Positions 16,195-23,867 of a DNA stretch of 64,000 nt are shown piece after piece. The first letter of the stretch is position 1; each line of letters opens with the position of its first letter. This DNA comes from Oribacterium sp. NK2B42 (lineage in GTDB: Bacteria; Bacillota; Clostridia; Lachnospirales; Lachnospiraceae). Below the pieces are notes generated by a model. It was not told the origin of the DNA. It saw only the letters and a program-made list of their open reading frames with translations, and did not search any database. A program made the translations under genes and the position numbers. Location of the stretch: NCBI RefSeq assembly GCF_000424445.1, contig NZ_AUJX01000005.1:1-64000 (forward strand), in the 5' to 3' direction.

Positions 16195-17754
16195 ATGAAA
16201 CAGAACAATATGATCGCTCTTGGAGTTATCGCTGTTGGTATCGTTGCGGCAGCGGTTACAGGTATGCAGTCAAAGGATCTCGGAACCTCAAGCAGTGCTC
16301 CGAAAAGCAAGATTCCTTCAGATGCTGTCACTGTAGAAGGTGTAGCTCAGGGCATGGACGGGGACGTAAAGGTTGAGCTTATCCTTACTAAGGATAAGAT
16401 TTATTCCATCAATGTTACAGAACAGAACGAGACACCAAATATCGGTACACTTGCAGTTGACCAGCTTCCTGCAAGCATCTTTGAGGCAAACAGCATTGAC
16501 GTTGATGCAGTAACAGGTGCCACCGTTACATCAACAGCTATTAAGAATGCTACAGTTGAGGCCATCAAGGCTGCAGGATTTGATCCGACAGCTTTCGGTT
16601 ATGTAGAGAAGGAGACTGTAGAAGTTAATCTTGCAGATATCCCTGCTGACGCAGTTACAGCTTCCGGTGAAGCTCAGGGTCTTGGAGGTCCTGTAACTGT
16701 TGAGATCACAGCTACTGCCGATAAGATCTACAACGTTGTTGCCACAGGCGAAAATGAGACTCCTAACATCGGAACCATGGCTCTCGAGCAGCTTCCGGGA
16801 GAGATCATTACAAAGAATACAATTGATGTTGACGCGGTTTCAGGTGCTACCATTACATCCGATGCCATCAAGGAAGCCGCAAAGAAGGCTCTTGAGAGTG
16901 CAGGTTTTGATGTATCTAAGTTTGGTGCCAGTGCTGATGCAAAGGATACTCCTGCCGAGACCAAGGAGACTGAAGCTGAAACCACAAGTGCCGCAGCCGA
17001 GAAAAAAGACATTCCTGCCGATGCAGTAACTGTTACAGGCGAGGCTCAGGGTCTTGGCGGTCCTGTAACTGTTGAAATCACAGCTACTGCAGACAAGATT
17101 TACGATCTTGTTGCAAAGGGAGAAAACGAGACACCAAATATCGGTACCAATGCTCTTGAAGAGCTTCCGGGAAAGATCATTTCTGCAAACAGCCTTGATG
17201 TTGATGCCATTTCAGGCGCTACCATCACATCTGATGCCATCAAGGAAGCTGCAAAGAAGGCCCTTGAGAGTGCAGGCTTTGATAAGGCAGATGCAGATGA
17301 GAGTAAAGCCGGAGAGGATCAAGCTGAGGGAAGTGAAGCTGAAAAGAGCGAATCCGGAGAGAACAAAGCCGAAGTGAGTGAGTCCGGAGAAAATGAAGCT
17401 GAGAAGACCAAAGCTGAAGCAAGTGAAGCCGAAGCCAAAAATGATGATGCCTCAAAAGAAGCTGCTGCCGATGAGGTTACAGCTACCGGCGAGGCTCAGG
17501 GTCTGGGCGGTCCTGTAACTGTTGAAATCACAGCAATCGCAGACAAGATCATCAAGCTTGTTGCAACAGGCGACAAGGAGACAGTCGGTATAGGTACCAA
17601 GGCTCTTGAAGAGCTTCCGGAAAAGATCCTCTCTGCAAACAGTCTCAATGTTGATGCCATTTCAGGCGCTACCATTACATCTGATGCTATCAAGGAAGCT
17701 GCAAAGAAGGCCCTTGAAAGCGCAGGCTTAGATCCATCCGTATTTATTAAGTAA
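16195..17754 (+). CDS. Membrane-anchored protein with four tandem FMN-binding domains
   Basis: 519 aa. A single N-terminal hydrophobic segment (residues 6-23) acts as signal or anchor, followed by four FMN_bind domains of about 80-90 aa. Each carries the covalent flavinylation motif DAxSGAT or DAVTGAT, with candidate acceptor Thr110, Thr219, Thr343 and Thr493. Repeats 2-4 are nearly identical, indicating recent duplication; repeat 1 is diverged. An acidic Glu/Ala/Ser/Lys linker (about 364-427) separates repeats 3 and 4. Such proteins are extracytoplasmic electron carriers matured by ApbE, which is encoded at 39490. The role here, perhaps extracellular electron transfer, is inferred. Confidence 0.88.
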   Translation: MKQNNMIALGVIAVGIVAAAVTGMQSKDLGTSSSAPKSKIPSDAVTVEGVAQGMDGDVKVELILTKDKIYSINVTEQNETPNIGTLAVDQLPASIFEANSIDVDAVTGATVTSTAIKNATVEAIKAAGFDPTAFGYVEKETVEVNLADIPADAVTASGEAQGLGGPVTVEITATADKIYNVVATGENETPNIGTMALEQLPGEIITKNTIDVDAVSGATITSDAIKEAAKKALESAGFDVSKFGASADAKDTPAETKETEAETTSAAAEKKDIPADAVTVTGEAQGLGGPVTVEITATADKIYDLVAKGENETPNIGTNALEELPGKIISANSLDVDAISGATITSDAIKEAAKKALESAGFDKADADESKAGEDQAEGSEAEKSESGENKAEVSESGENEAEKTKAEASEAEAKNDDASKEAAADEVTATGEAQGLGGPVTVEITAIADKIIKLVATGDKETVGIGTKALEELPEKILSANSLNVDAISGATITSDAIKEAAKKALESAGLDPSVFIK

Positions 17755-17760
17755 CATGTA

Positions 17761-17791
17761 ACCGTCCGACGTTCTTGTCGGACGGTTTTTT
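17761..17791 (+). terminator. Rho-independent terminator of the FMN-binding protein gene
   Basis: The stem ACCGTCCGAC/GTCGGACGGT with a 6-nt loop is followed by T residues. Confidence 0.92.
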
Positions 17792-17925
17792 ATAAAAATG
17801 TGACCCATTAACTTCATTTCCTGTGTATTAGGATGAAGAACATAAGGATAACATCGGAAACCTGATATGCCGCATAAAACTATATTTGACAACCCGATTA
17901 TCCAAATCAGAAACGAGGACATTAT

Positions 17926-18492
17926 ATGACCGATCAGGAAATACTGGATCTATATTTTTCAAGATCAGAATCTGCAATAACCGAAACCGCAGCAAAGTAT
18001 GGCAGCTACTGTACCTACATAGCCATGAACATTCTTTACAACAGAGAAGACAGTGAGGAATGTGTAAATGACACCTGGCTGAATACATGGAATGCCATAC
18101 CACCCAGGCAGCCTTCTGTTCTCAGAACTTTCCTGGGAAAGATAACGAGGAATCTGGCATTGAACATTTACGAAAAACAAACTGCCGCAAAACGCGGAAA
18201 TGGTGAAACCACAGCTGTTCTGGAGGAGCTTTCAGAGTGTCTTGCCGACACGAAATCCTCACGACCCGAGGATATACCCGAGAAGATAACATTAACCGAC
18301 TGTATCAACCGGTTTCTGGAAAACCAAAAGCCTGATCAAAGAAAAATCTTCGTCAGAAGATACTGGTATATGTCTCCCGTAAGCGAGATAGCAGAGGAAT
18401 ACGGTTTCACCGAGAGCAAGGTAAAGATGGCTCTCAGCCGCATGAGAGCAGCACTTCTTACAGAACTTGAAAGTGAGGGGATATCGCTATGA
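17926..18492 (+). CDS. RNA polymerase sigma factor, ECF type
   Basis: 188 aa. Region 2 shows AMNILYNREDSEECVNDTWLNTWNAIPP, near residues 28-60, and region 4 shows EIAEEYGFTESKVKMALSRMRAAL as the -35-binding helix-turn-helix. Its stop overlaps the start of the next gene by 4 nt (ATGA), a layout typical of an ECF sigma factor co-translated with its anti-sigma factor. No ribosome site is strong (ACGAGG upstream). The target regulon is not deducible here. Confidence 0.9.
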   Translation: MTDQEILDLYFSRSESAITETAAKYGSYCTYIAMNILYNREDSEECVNDTWLNTWNAIPPRQPSVLRTFLGKITRNLALNIYEKQTAAKRGNGETTAVLEELSECLADTKSSRPEDIPEKITLTDCINRFLENQKPDQRKIFVRRYWYMSPVSEIAEEYGFTESKVKMALSRMRAALLTELESEGISL

Positions 18493-19631
18493 AAAAGGAA
18501 ACAGAACTTTTAAAAGCCATCGGTGATATCGATGAGAAATATATACTTGAAGCCATGCCGAAGGCTTCGGACAAAATACAGTCAGATGCCAATGTCTCTG
18601 CCGCATCCGGATCTGAACTATCTTCAGTCACCTCCTCCGGCAGGGAAAGGGATCAGGAGTCCCCGAATGAAAGCCATGCCGGAGTCTCTTCATCAAAAGA
18701 CATGTCAGGTGAGAAACGCTCCGCTGCAGAAAATGGAAACGACAAAGTGATACATATAACAAATAAACGGTATTATAAACCCATCGGTACCATTGCAGCC
18801 GCCCTCATCATCGTTCTGGGATTCAGTGCCTATATGACAGTCTTCAACGGAAACAAGGAAACATTGGCACCCCAGGCTGTTATGCAGGATACAACTTCTG
18901 CAGAAGCAATTTCCGGCAATAACATTTCAAAAGATGCCCTTTCTGATGAAGAAGCAGAGGAATCCATGATACTGAAAAGTGCCGATGTAACTCAGAAAAC
19001 CAACATTGCCAATGACATTTCCCCTGAAAAGCCGGAAGTCGGTGCCGCACCGGAAGCTGTATCAGACAAAACCTTCACCGAAAATGCCGGATCAGAAGAA
19101 AATGCTGCAAGGAATTCGGTAAGAACCGGGGTAGCCGGAGAAGCTTCCAATGAAAACACGGCAAGGGATGCATTAAAAACCGAAGGAGTGGGTGAAGCTT
19201 CCGGGGAAAAGAAATCTGTTATGACTATGATTGCAAATCCCTGGCATGACAGCAGCACCCTGTCTGAGGCAGAAAAAGATGCCGGATTTGATATCACAAT
19301 ACCGGAAAGCTTTTTGGACAGTAAGCCTGAAAGCTTCAGATCCATGACAGACGATATGCTGGAAATAATTTACCGCGATACAGCATCCCTCGAAGTCTTC
19401 CGTGTACGTAAATCCAATGCTGCAGGCGAAGATATCAGCGGCGATTACAACAGCTATGATAACGAGAGAACTGTCAGCATAGACGGCACAGAGGTGACTC
19501 TCAAGGGCACAGGTGACAATGTTTATGTCGCCACCTGGACAAAGAACGGTTACAGCTTCGCCATAGACATTGACAGTGAACAAACTATTGAAGCTTCAGA
19601 AATCCCGGAACTTATAAATCAGATTTCATAA
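18489..19631 (+). CDS. Membrane protein translationally coupled to the ECF sigma factor; likely anti-sigma factor
   Basis: 380 aa. A cytosolic N-terminal part of about 95 residues is followed by one transmembrane helix (around residues 98-120, GTIAAALIIVLGFSAYMTVF). Then comes a long Ala/Ser/Glu-rich extracellular linker with repeated SGEASNENTARDALK-like units, and a C-terminal domain resembling DUF4367 (NPWHDSSTLSEAEKDAGF onward). The ATGA overlap with the sigma gene and the topology fit an anti-sigma factor, though no zinc-binding anti-sigma motif is visible. The role is inferred from context. Confidence 0.65.
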   Translation: MKKETELLKAIGDIDEKYILEAMPKASDKIQSDANVSAASGSELSSVTSSGRERDQESPNESHAGVSSSKDMSGEKRSAAENGNDKVIHITNKRYYKPIGTIAAALIIVLGFSAYMTVFNGNKETLAPQAVMQDTTSAEAISGNNISKDALSDEEAEESMILKSADVTQKTNIANDISPEKPEVGAAPEAVSDKTFTENAGSEENAARNSVRTGVAGEASNENTARDALKTEGVGEASGEKKSVMTMIANPWHDSSTLSEAEKDAGFDITIPESFLDSKPESFRSMTDDMLEIIYRDTASLEVFRVRKSNAAGEDISGDYNSYDNERTVSIDGTEVTLKGTGDNVYVATWTKNGYSFAIDIDSEQTIEASEIPELINQIS

Positions 19632-19774
19632 AAGCTTTTAAAAATTTCATCCATTTCATTTGCAGAAATGAGATATAATATTTATTACGAACAGAGATTG
19701 TCAGGCTTAAGGGCTTTAGCCCCTCTGAAAAACTCAAAGAGAACCGGACAATCTAACAGGAAGGAGAGGAAGTC

Positions 19775-20956
19775 ATGAAAAAAAGCTCTATCAAATTAAC
19801 CCGTAAAAAGATAACAGCCGTTGCTGCTGCATTTGTCTTATCAGCCATGACGCTGGTGGCCTGCGGACACAGTTCTTCCGCAAGCAGTGACAGTATAAAA
19901 AGTTCCGGCTCTAACTATATGGCAGAAGCCGGCATGCCAATGGAAGAGGCTGATGCAGGATCAAGTATGTTCGCAGCCAGATCTGCATCAAAAAACAGCG
20001 CCGATATGGATATGTATACAGATATGGAAGCACCGGAAATGGTTGCCGAAACCGCTGCATCCGGAGAATCTGCCAATTCTGATGTAGCTACAGAGAAAAT
20101 CCCTGATGATCGTAAACTCATAAGAAATGTAAACCTCTCTTTTGAAACTACAGATTTTGACACCTTTGTAAGAGACATCCAGAACAGAACCACTGAGCTT
20201 GGAGGTTACATAGAATCCAGTGACATTAACGGAAACGAAAAAACAAGTTCAAGCCGTTATGCATACTTCACTCTGCGTATTCCCAAACCTCAGGTAGATG
20301 CCTTTCTTGATTTTGCCGAAGGAAGCGCCAACCTCACAAGAAAATACGAGAATACTCAGGATATAACATTAAAATATCATGACACCGAATCCAGAAAGAA
20401 AGCCCTGAAGGAAGAGTATGACCGACTTCTGGAGCTCATGGCCCAGGCTGAATCAGTGGATGCCATCATTACCATCGAAGCACGCTTATCAGATATCAGA
20501 TATGAGCTTGATAACTATGAGTCTGACCTTCGCTCCTATGACAATCAGGTGGATTATTCAACCGTAACCGTAGATGTTACCGAAAAATCTGTTTACACAC
20601 CTACACCGAAGACCACCTTCTGGGGACGTGTATCAGCAAATCTCGAGTCCAATATAGAAGAGCTTGCCGAAGCAGTTACAGATTTCCTTGTATGGTTCAT
20701 ATCAAGCCTTCCTATATTCCTGTTCCTTGCCTTTGTAGCCGGAATCGTTTTGTTTATCGTGATCAGCATCGTGAAACTCCACAGCAAAAAAGCCGCAAAG
20801 AAAGCCGCAAAGATGGCCGGAATCCAAACTGCTGGAGCTCCAACCGCTGACACAAACACCAAACCTGCAGCTGCTGCAACCACCGATACCAAAGTTGACG
20901 CGACAGCCCCAAAAGAACCGGAAACCAAAAAAACTACTGATGAAGCAAAAAAATAA
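19775..20956 (+). CDS. DUF4349 lipoprotein with a C-terminal membrane helix
   Basis: 393 aa. A lipoprotein signal peptide ends at Cys30 (TLVACG). A poorly conserved linker leads to a DUF4349 domain (about residues 112-285) with a coiled-coil segment around 190-250. A transmembrane helix (about 305-335, FLVWFISSLPIFLFLAFVAGI) is followed by a Lys/Ala/Thr-rich tail. GGAAGGAGAGG precedes the start. It follows the sigma/anti-sigma pair by 143 nt and may be a target of that sigma factor. Function unknown. Confidence 0.82.
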   Translation: MKKSSIKLTRKKITAVAAAFVLSAMTLVACGHSSSASSDSIKSSGSNYMAEAGMPMEEADAGSSMFAARSASKNSADMDMYTDMEAPEMVAETAASGESANSDVATEKIPDDRKLIRNVNLSFETTDFDTFVRDIQNRTTELGGYIESSDINGNEKTSSSRYAYFTLRIPKPQVDAFLDFAEGSANLTRKYENTQDITLKYHDTESRKKALKEEYDRLLELMAQAESVDAIITIEARLSDIRYELDNYESDLRSYDNQVDYSTVTVDVTEKSVYTPTPKTTFWGRVSANLESNIEELAEAVTDFLVWFISSLPIFLFLAFVAGIVLFIVISIVKLHSKKAAKKAAKMAGIQTAGAPTADTNTKPAAAATTDTKVDATAPKEPETKKTTDEAKK

Positions 20957-21043
20957 ATAACATTCTCGAAAATCATCAGCTAAATTTTTATTCAACTGAA
21001 GAAAAACAGATAACCCAAAACAAGTAAATATTTAAGTAACGGA

Positions 21044-21198
21044 AGAAAATGCAAGGGATGTGTGACTAGGCTTGCGAGTTGAAAGAACATCCCGCTTTAC
21101 ATGTACGTCGCAGATGCACGTCAGTGCAGCTGAGGCGAACATGTAAAGCGGGATGTTCTTTCAATCTCGTGGGCCGCCACGCATCCCTTGCATTTTCT
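21044..21198. repeat. Large nested-palindrome element, copy 2 (upstream of glmS)
   Basis: The 17-bp outer inverted repeat (21044-21060 and 21182-21198) is AGAAAATGCAAGGGATG and its exact complement. The conserved core TGACTAGGCTTGCGAG ... ATCTCGTGGGCC is shared with copy 1. A 24-bp perfect inner stem starts GAAAGAACATCCCGC. Between the copies the outer stem changed on both sides compensatorily (TTC/GAA versus CAA/TTG). It lies just upstream of the glmS promoter. Confidence 0.6.
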
Positions 21199-21224
21199 GT
21201 ACCATTTCACAATGTTTCCAACAG

Positions 21225-21253
21225 TTGCCGTAATTTTTATTTTATGCTATAGT
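21225..21253 (+). promoter_or_regulatory. Promoter of the glmS ribozyme-glmS transcript
   Basis: TTGCCG (21225-21230), a 17-nt spacer and TATAGT (21248-21253), with an extended -10 TG two bases upstream. Transcription would start near 21260, about 38 nt before the ribozyme cleavage site. Confidence 0.7.
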
Positions 21254-21284
21254 ACCAACAAACTTGGGACCACGCAGAGGAACA

Positions 21285-21430
21285 GCGTCTCAGGTTAGCG
21301 CCAGGACCGTAATTGGTCGACGAGGATGACAGTTATCGAAAGACTCGGCGGATGCTGTCACGGATTTGTGAATCGAAAGAGAAAAAAGAAAAAGCGGAAT
21401 CAAAACCGTAACAGAGATTTTCTCACTCAC
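21285..21430 (+). ncRNA. glmS ribozyme-riboswitch (GlcN6P-activated self-cleaving)
   Basis: Conserved core segments of the glmS ribozyme are readable: AGCGCC at the cleavage site, GACGAGGATGAC, then GTTATCGAAAGACTCGGCGG and GATGCTGTCAC. The P1-P2 and pseudoknot strands are in the expected order. Cleavage is predicted between A21297 and G21298. With glucosamine-6-phosphate bound, the RNA cleaves and the glmS mRNA is destabilised, giving feedback control. The 3' limit (P3-P4 region) is approximate; the glmS start codon lies about 325 nt downstream of the cleavage site. Confidence 0.93.
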
Positions 21431-21623
21431 TGATGAACTGATGAAAGAGTTGTATAACAGACTTGTGCCATTGCCGCAGTAATCATTTTTACTTCAGAAA
21501 AGGCAGGTTAAGTCTTGTTTCGTGATGATGTCATGGCAAAAACATTGGCCTGAACATCACCACCGGTTTTTGTATGAATGAAACTCTTCATCCCGTAGGT
21601 TTTATCAGAGAGGAGATTTTTTT

Positions 21624-23462
21624 ATGTGTGGAATAGTTGGTTTTGTAGGAAATAAGCAGGCAGCGCCTATACTTTTGGACGGACTCAGCAAGCTTGAGTA
21701 CAGAGGTTATGATTCAGCGGGAATCGCCGTAAGAAACGAAAAAAACGAAATAAAAGTAGTAAAGGCCAAAGGCCGTCTCAAAAACCTTTCAGAAAAGACA
21801 GATGACGGAAAAGCTCTGAAGGGTGAGTGCGGAATCGGTCATACAAGATGGGCAACCCACGGTGAGCCGAGTGAGACCAATGCACATCCTCACGTAAGCT
21901 TCCATAAGCAGGTAGTTGCCGTTCACAACGGTATCATCGAAAACTTCCAGGAGATAAAGGATAAGCTTCTGAAAAAAGGCTATGAGTTCCACTCTGAGAC
22001 CGATACAGAGGTAGCCGTAAATCTGGTTGATTACTATTATCAGAAGTACGGTCAGGGCCCTATCGATGCCATATCCCGCGCCATGGTTCGTATCCGCGGA
22101 TCATACGCCCTCGAGTTTATGTTTACAGACTATCCCGGAGAGGTCTATGTTGCCCGTAAGGATGCCCCTATGATCATCGGTATCCAGGATGGATCAACCT
22201 ATATCGCATCTGATGTTCCTGCCATCCTCAAGTACTGCAGAAATGTTTATTACATTGACAATCAGGAAATCGCAAAGCTTACAGCCGGAACCGCAGAGTT
22301 CTTCAGTCTCGATCAGGAGCCTGTAACAAAGGAACTGGTTGAGATCAAGATGGATGCTCAGGCAGCAGAGAAGGGCGGCTTTGAGCACTTCATGATGAAG
22401 GAAATACATGAACAGCCGAAGTCGGTTCGTGACACCATCAACTCTGTTGTAAAAGACGGCAGGATCGATCTCAGCGGCGTTGGTCTCAGTGAAGCTGAGA
22501 TTAAAAACATTTCCCAGATTTACATCGTTGCCTGCGGCTCAGCATATCATGTCGGAGTAGTATGCCAGTACGTTCTGGAAGGACTTGCACGTATACCTGT
22601 CCGCGTAGAGCTTGCTTCCGAGTTCCGTTACCGTAATCCTATCCTTGATCCTAACGGTCTCGTTATCATCATCAGCCAGTCGGGAGAAACTGCTGACTCA
22701 CTTGCGGCTCTCCGTGAAGCAAAGGAGAGAGGCGTTAAGACTCTGGGAATCGTTAATGTTATCGGTTCTTCCATTGCCCGTGAAGCCGACAATGTGTTCT
22801 ATACCTTAGCAGGTCCTGAAATCGCGGTTGCCACCACAAAGGCATATTCAACACAGCTCATTGCAGGTTACACTCTTGCGGTTGAATTTGCAAAGGTACG
22901 TGGGGAGATCGACGCAGAACGTTATTCAGCACTTATCTCCGAGATGGAAGCATTACCGCAGAAGATAGAAGATATCCTCAAGGACAAAGAACGTATCCAG
23001 TGGTTTGCAGCCAAGCAGGCCAATGCTCAGGACGTTTTCTTCATCGGAAGAGGAATCGACTATGCCATCGGCCTCGAGGGTTCACTTAAGCTTAAGGAAA
23101 TAAGCTATATCCACTCAGAAGCCTATGCTGCGGGAGAACTTAAGCACGGAACCATTTCTCTTATTGAAAAAGGCATCCTGGTTGTAGGTATACTGTCACA
23201 GCCTGAGCTTTTTGAAAAAACTGTTTCCAATATGGTTGAAGTCAAGGCCAGAGGAGGATATCTCATGGGACTTACCACCTACGGAAACTACAATATAGAA
23301 GATACAGCCGACTTCACGGTTTATGTTCCCACCACAGATCCTTACTTTGCAACCTCCCTTGCTGTAATTCCGTTACAGCTCCTTGCATACTATGTAAGTG
23401 TTGCCAAGGGTCTCGATGTTGATAAACCAAGAAATCTTGCAAAATCAGTTACTGTAGAATAA
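21624..23462 (+). CDS. glmS: Glutamine-fructose-6-phosphate aminotransferase GlmS
   Basis: Makes glucosamine-6-phosphate from fructose-6-phosphate and glutamine, the entry to amino-sugar and peptidoglycan synthesis. 612 aa. Cys2 of MCGIVGFVG is the glutaminase nucleophile after removal of Met1. The N-terminal class II glutaminase shows GHTRWATHG. Two SIS domains follow, with VACGSAYHVG, SQSGETADSL and the C-terminal LAKSVTVE tail. GAGAGGAG precedes the ATG. It is controlled by the ribozyme in its own leader. Confidence 0.98.
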   Translation: MCGIVGFVGNKQAAPILLDGLSKLEYRGYDSAGIAVRNEKNEIKVVKAKGRLKNLSEKTDDGKALKGECGIGHTRWATHGEPSETNAHPHVSFHKQVVAVHNGIIENFQEIKDKLLKKGYEFHSETDTEVAVNLVDYYYQKYGQGPIDAISRAMVRIRGSYALEFMFTDYPGEVYVARKDAPMIIGIQDGSTYIASDVPAILKYCRNVYYIDNQEIAKLTAGTAEFFSLDQEPVTKELVEIKMDAQAAEKGGFEHFMMKEIHEQPKSVRDTINSVVKDGRIDLSGVGLSEAEIKNISQIYIVACGSAYHVGVVCQYVLEGLARIPVRVELASEFRYRNPILDPNGLVIIISQSGETADSLAALREAKERGVKTLGIVNVIGSSIAREADNVFYTLAGPEIAVATTKAYSTQLIAGYTLAVEFAKVRGEIDAERYSALISEMEALPQKIEDILKDKERIQWFAAKQANAQDVFFIGRGIDYAIGLEGSLKLKEISYIHSEAYAAGELKHGTISLIEKGILVVGILSQPELFEKTVSNMVEVKARGGYLMGLTTYGNYNIEDTADFTVYVPTTDPYFATSLAVIPLQLLAYYVSVAKGLDVDKPRNLAKSVTVE

Positions 23463-23523
23463 TAGCAGGAGAGGGGGCAGTCCCCATCACAAAACTCTCA
23501 GCATATATTCAGAATATTGTAAG

Positions 23524-23536
23524 GGGGTCTGACCCC
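23524..23536. repeat. Short GGGGTC-T-GACCCC palindrome after glmS
   Basis: GGGGTCTGACCCC is a perfect 13-nt palindrome extended by AA/TT on the outside. It lacks a T tail, so it is not an ordinary terminator. It sits 60 nt downstream of glmS. Confidence 0.4.
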
Positions 23537-23574
23537 TTTACTTGCAACAATTAATATATTTAGCAGAATATAAT

Positions 23575-23616
23575 CCACCGGGGACGGTTCTCTCCGGCGA
23601 GAACCGTCCCCGGTGG
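23575..23616. repeat. 42-nt GGGGACGG palindrome, copy 1
   Basis: Starts CCACCGGGGACGGTTCTC and ends with the complement. One mismatch in 21 bp. It is almost identical to 45637-45678, which is perfect. No flanking direct repeat is obvious. It lies between glmS and rnfC and could also act as a bidirectional stem. Confidence 0.65.
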
Positions 23617-23669
23617 TCCTATGTATAACGGATTCCTAAGGGACTCTAAGAGCTCCGGGGGATCCGGTT

Positions 23670-23699
23670 TTTGTATACACCATGCAATCTTTGTATACA
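23670..23699. promoter_or_regulatory. Paired TTTGTATACA motifs upstream of rnf
   Basis: TTTGTATACA occurs at 23670-23679 and 23690-23699, exactly 20 bp (two helical turns) apart. The inner TGTATACA is self-complementary, as for a dimeric regulator. The same TTGTATACA occurs at 29451 upstream of the V-ATPase genes. The regulator is unknown. Confidence 0.4.
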
Positions 23700-23731
23700 A
23701 TACTTCGTCATGTTTGTGGCTTTTGTTGAAT

Positions 23732-23749
23732 GTGACAAATTTTTAACAA
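23732..23749. promoter_or_regulatory. Rex-like operator upstream of rnf
   Basis: GTGACAAATTTTTAACAA compares with the Rex consensus TTGTTAA-N4-TTAACAA: a perfect right half and a left half with three differences. Rex is a redox sensor of the NADH/NAD ratio; Rnf reduces NAD, so control of this operon would make sense. Inference from sequence only. Confidence 0.45.
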
Positions 23750-23799
23750 CATTTTTGTGGAAAATATGCACTAAATGTCATACACAAATAGGTTTTTTA

Positions 23800-23828
23800 T
23801 TGTTATGATTCTTTAATTTTGTTATATT
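23800..23828 (+). promoter_or_regulatory. Promoter of the rnf operon
   Basis: TTGTTA (23800-23805), a 17-nt spacer and TATATT (23823-23828), about 40 nt before the rnfC start codon. The Rex-like site lies 50 nt upstream of the -35. Confidence 0.6.
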
Positions 23829-23867
23829 ATTAAAAGTCTATGAAATTATTTTTGGAGGTATACGAAT

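Noticed and set aside
16695-17030. Tandem DNA repeats of the FMN protein as an intergenic or satellite array
   Set aside because: The repeats are in frame and encode FMN_bind domains, so they are domain duplications.
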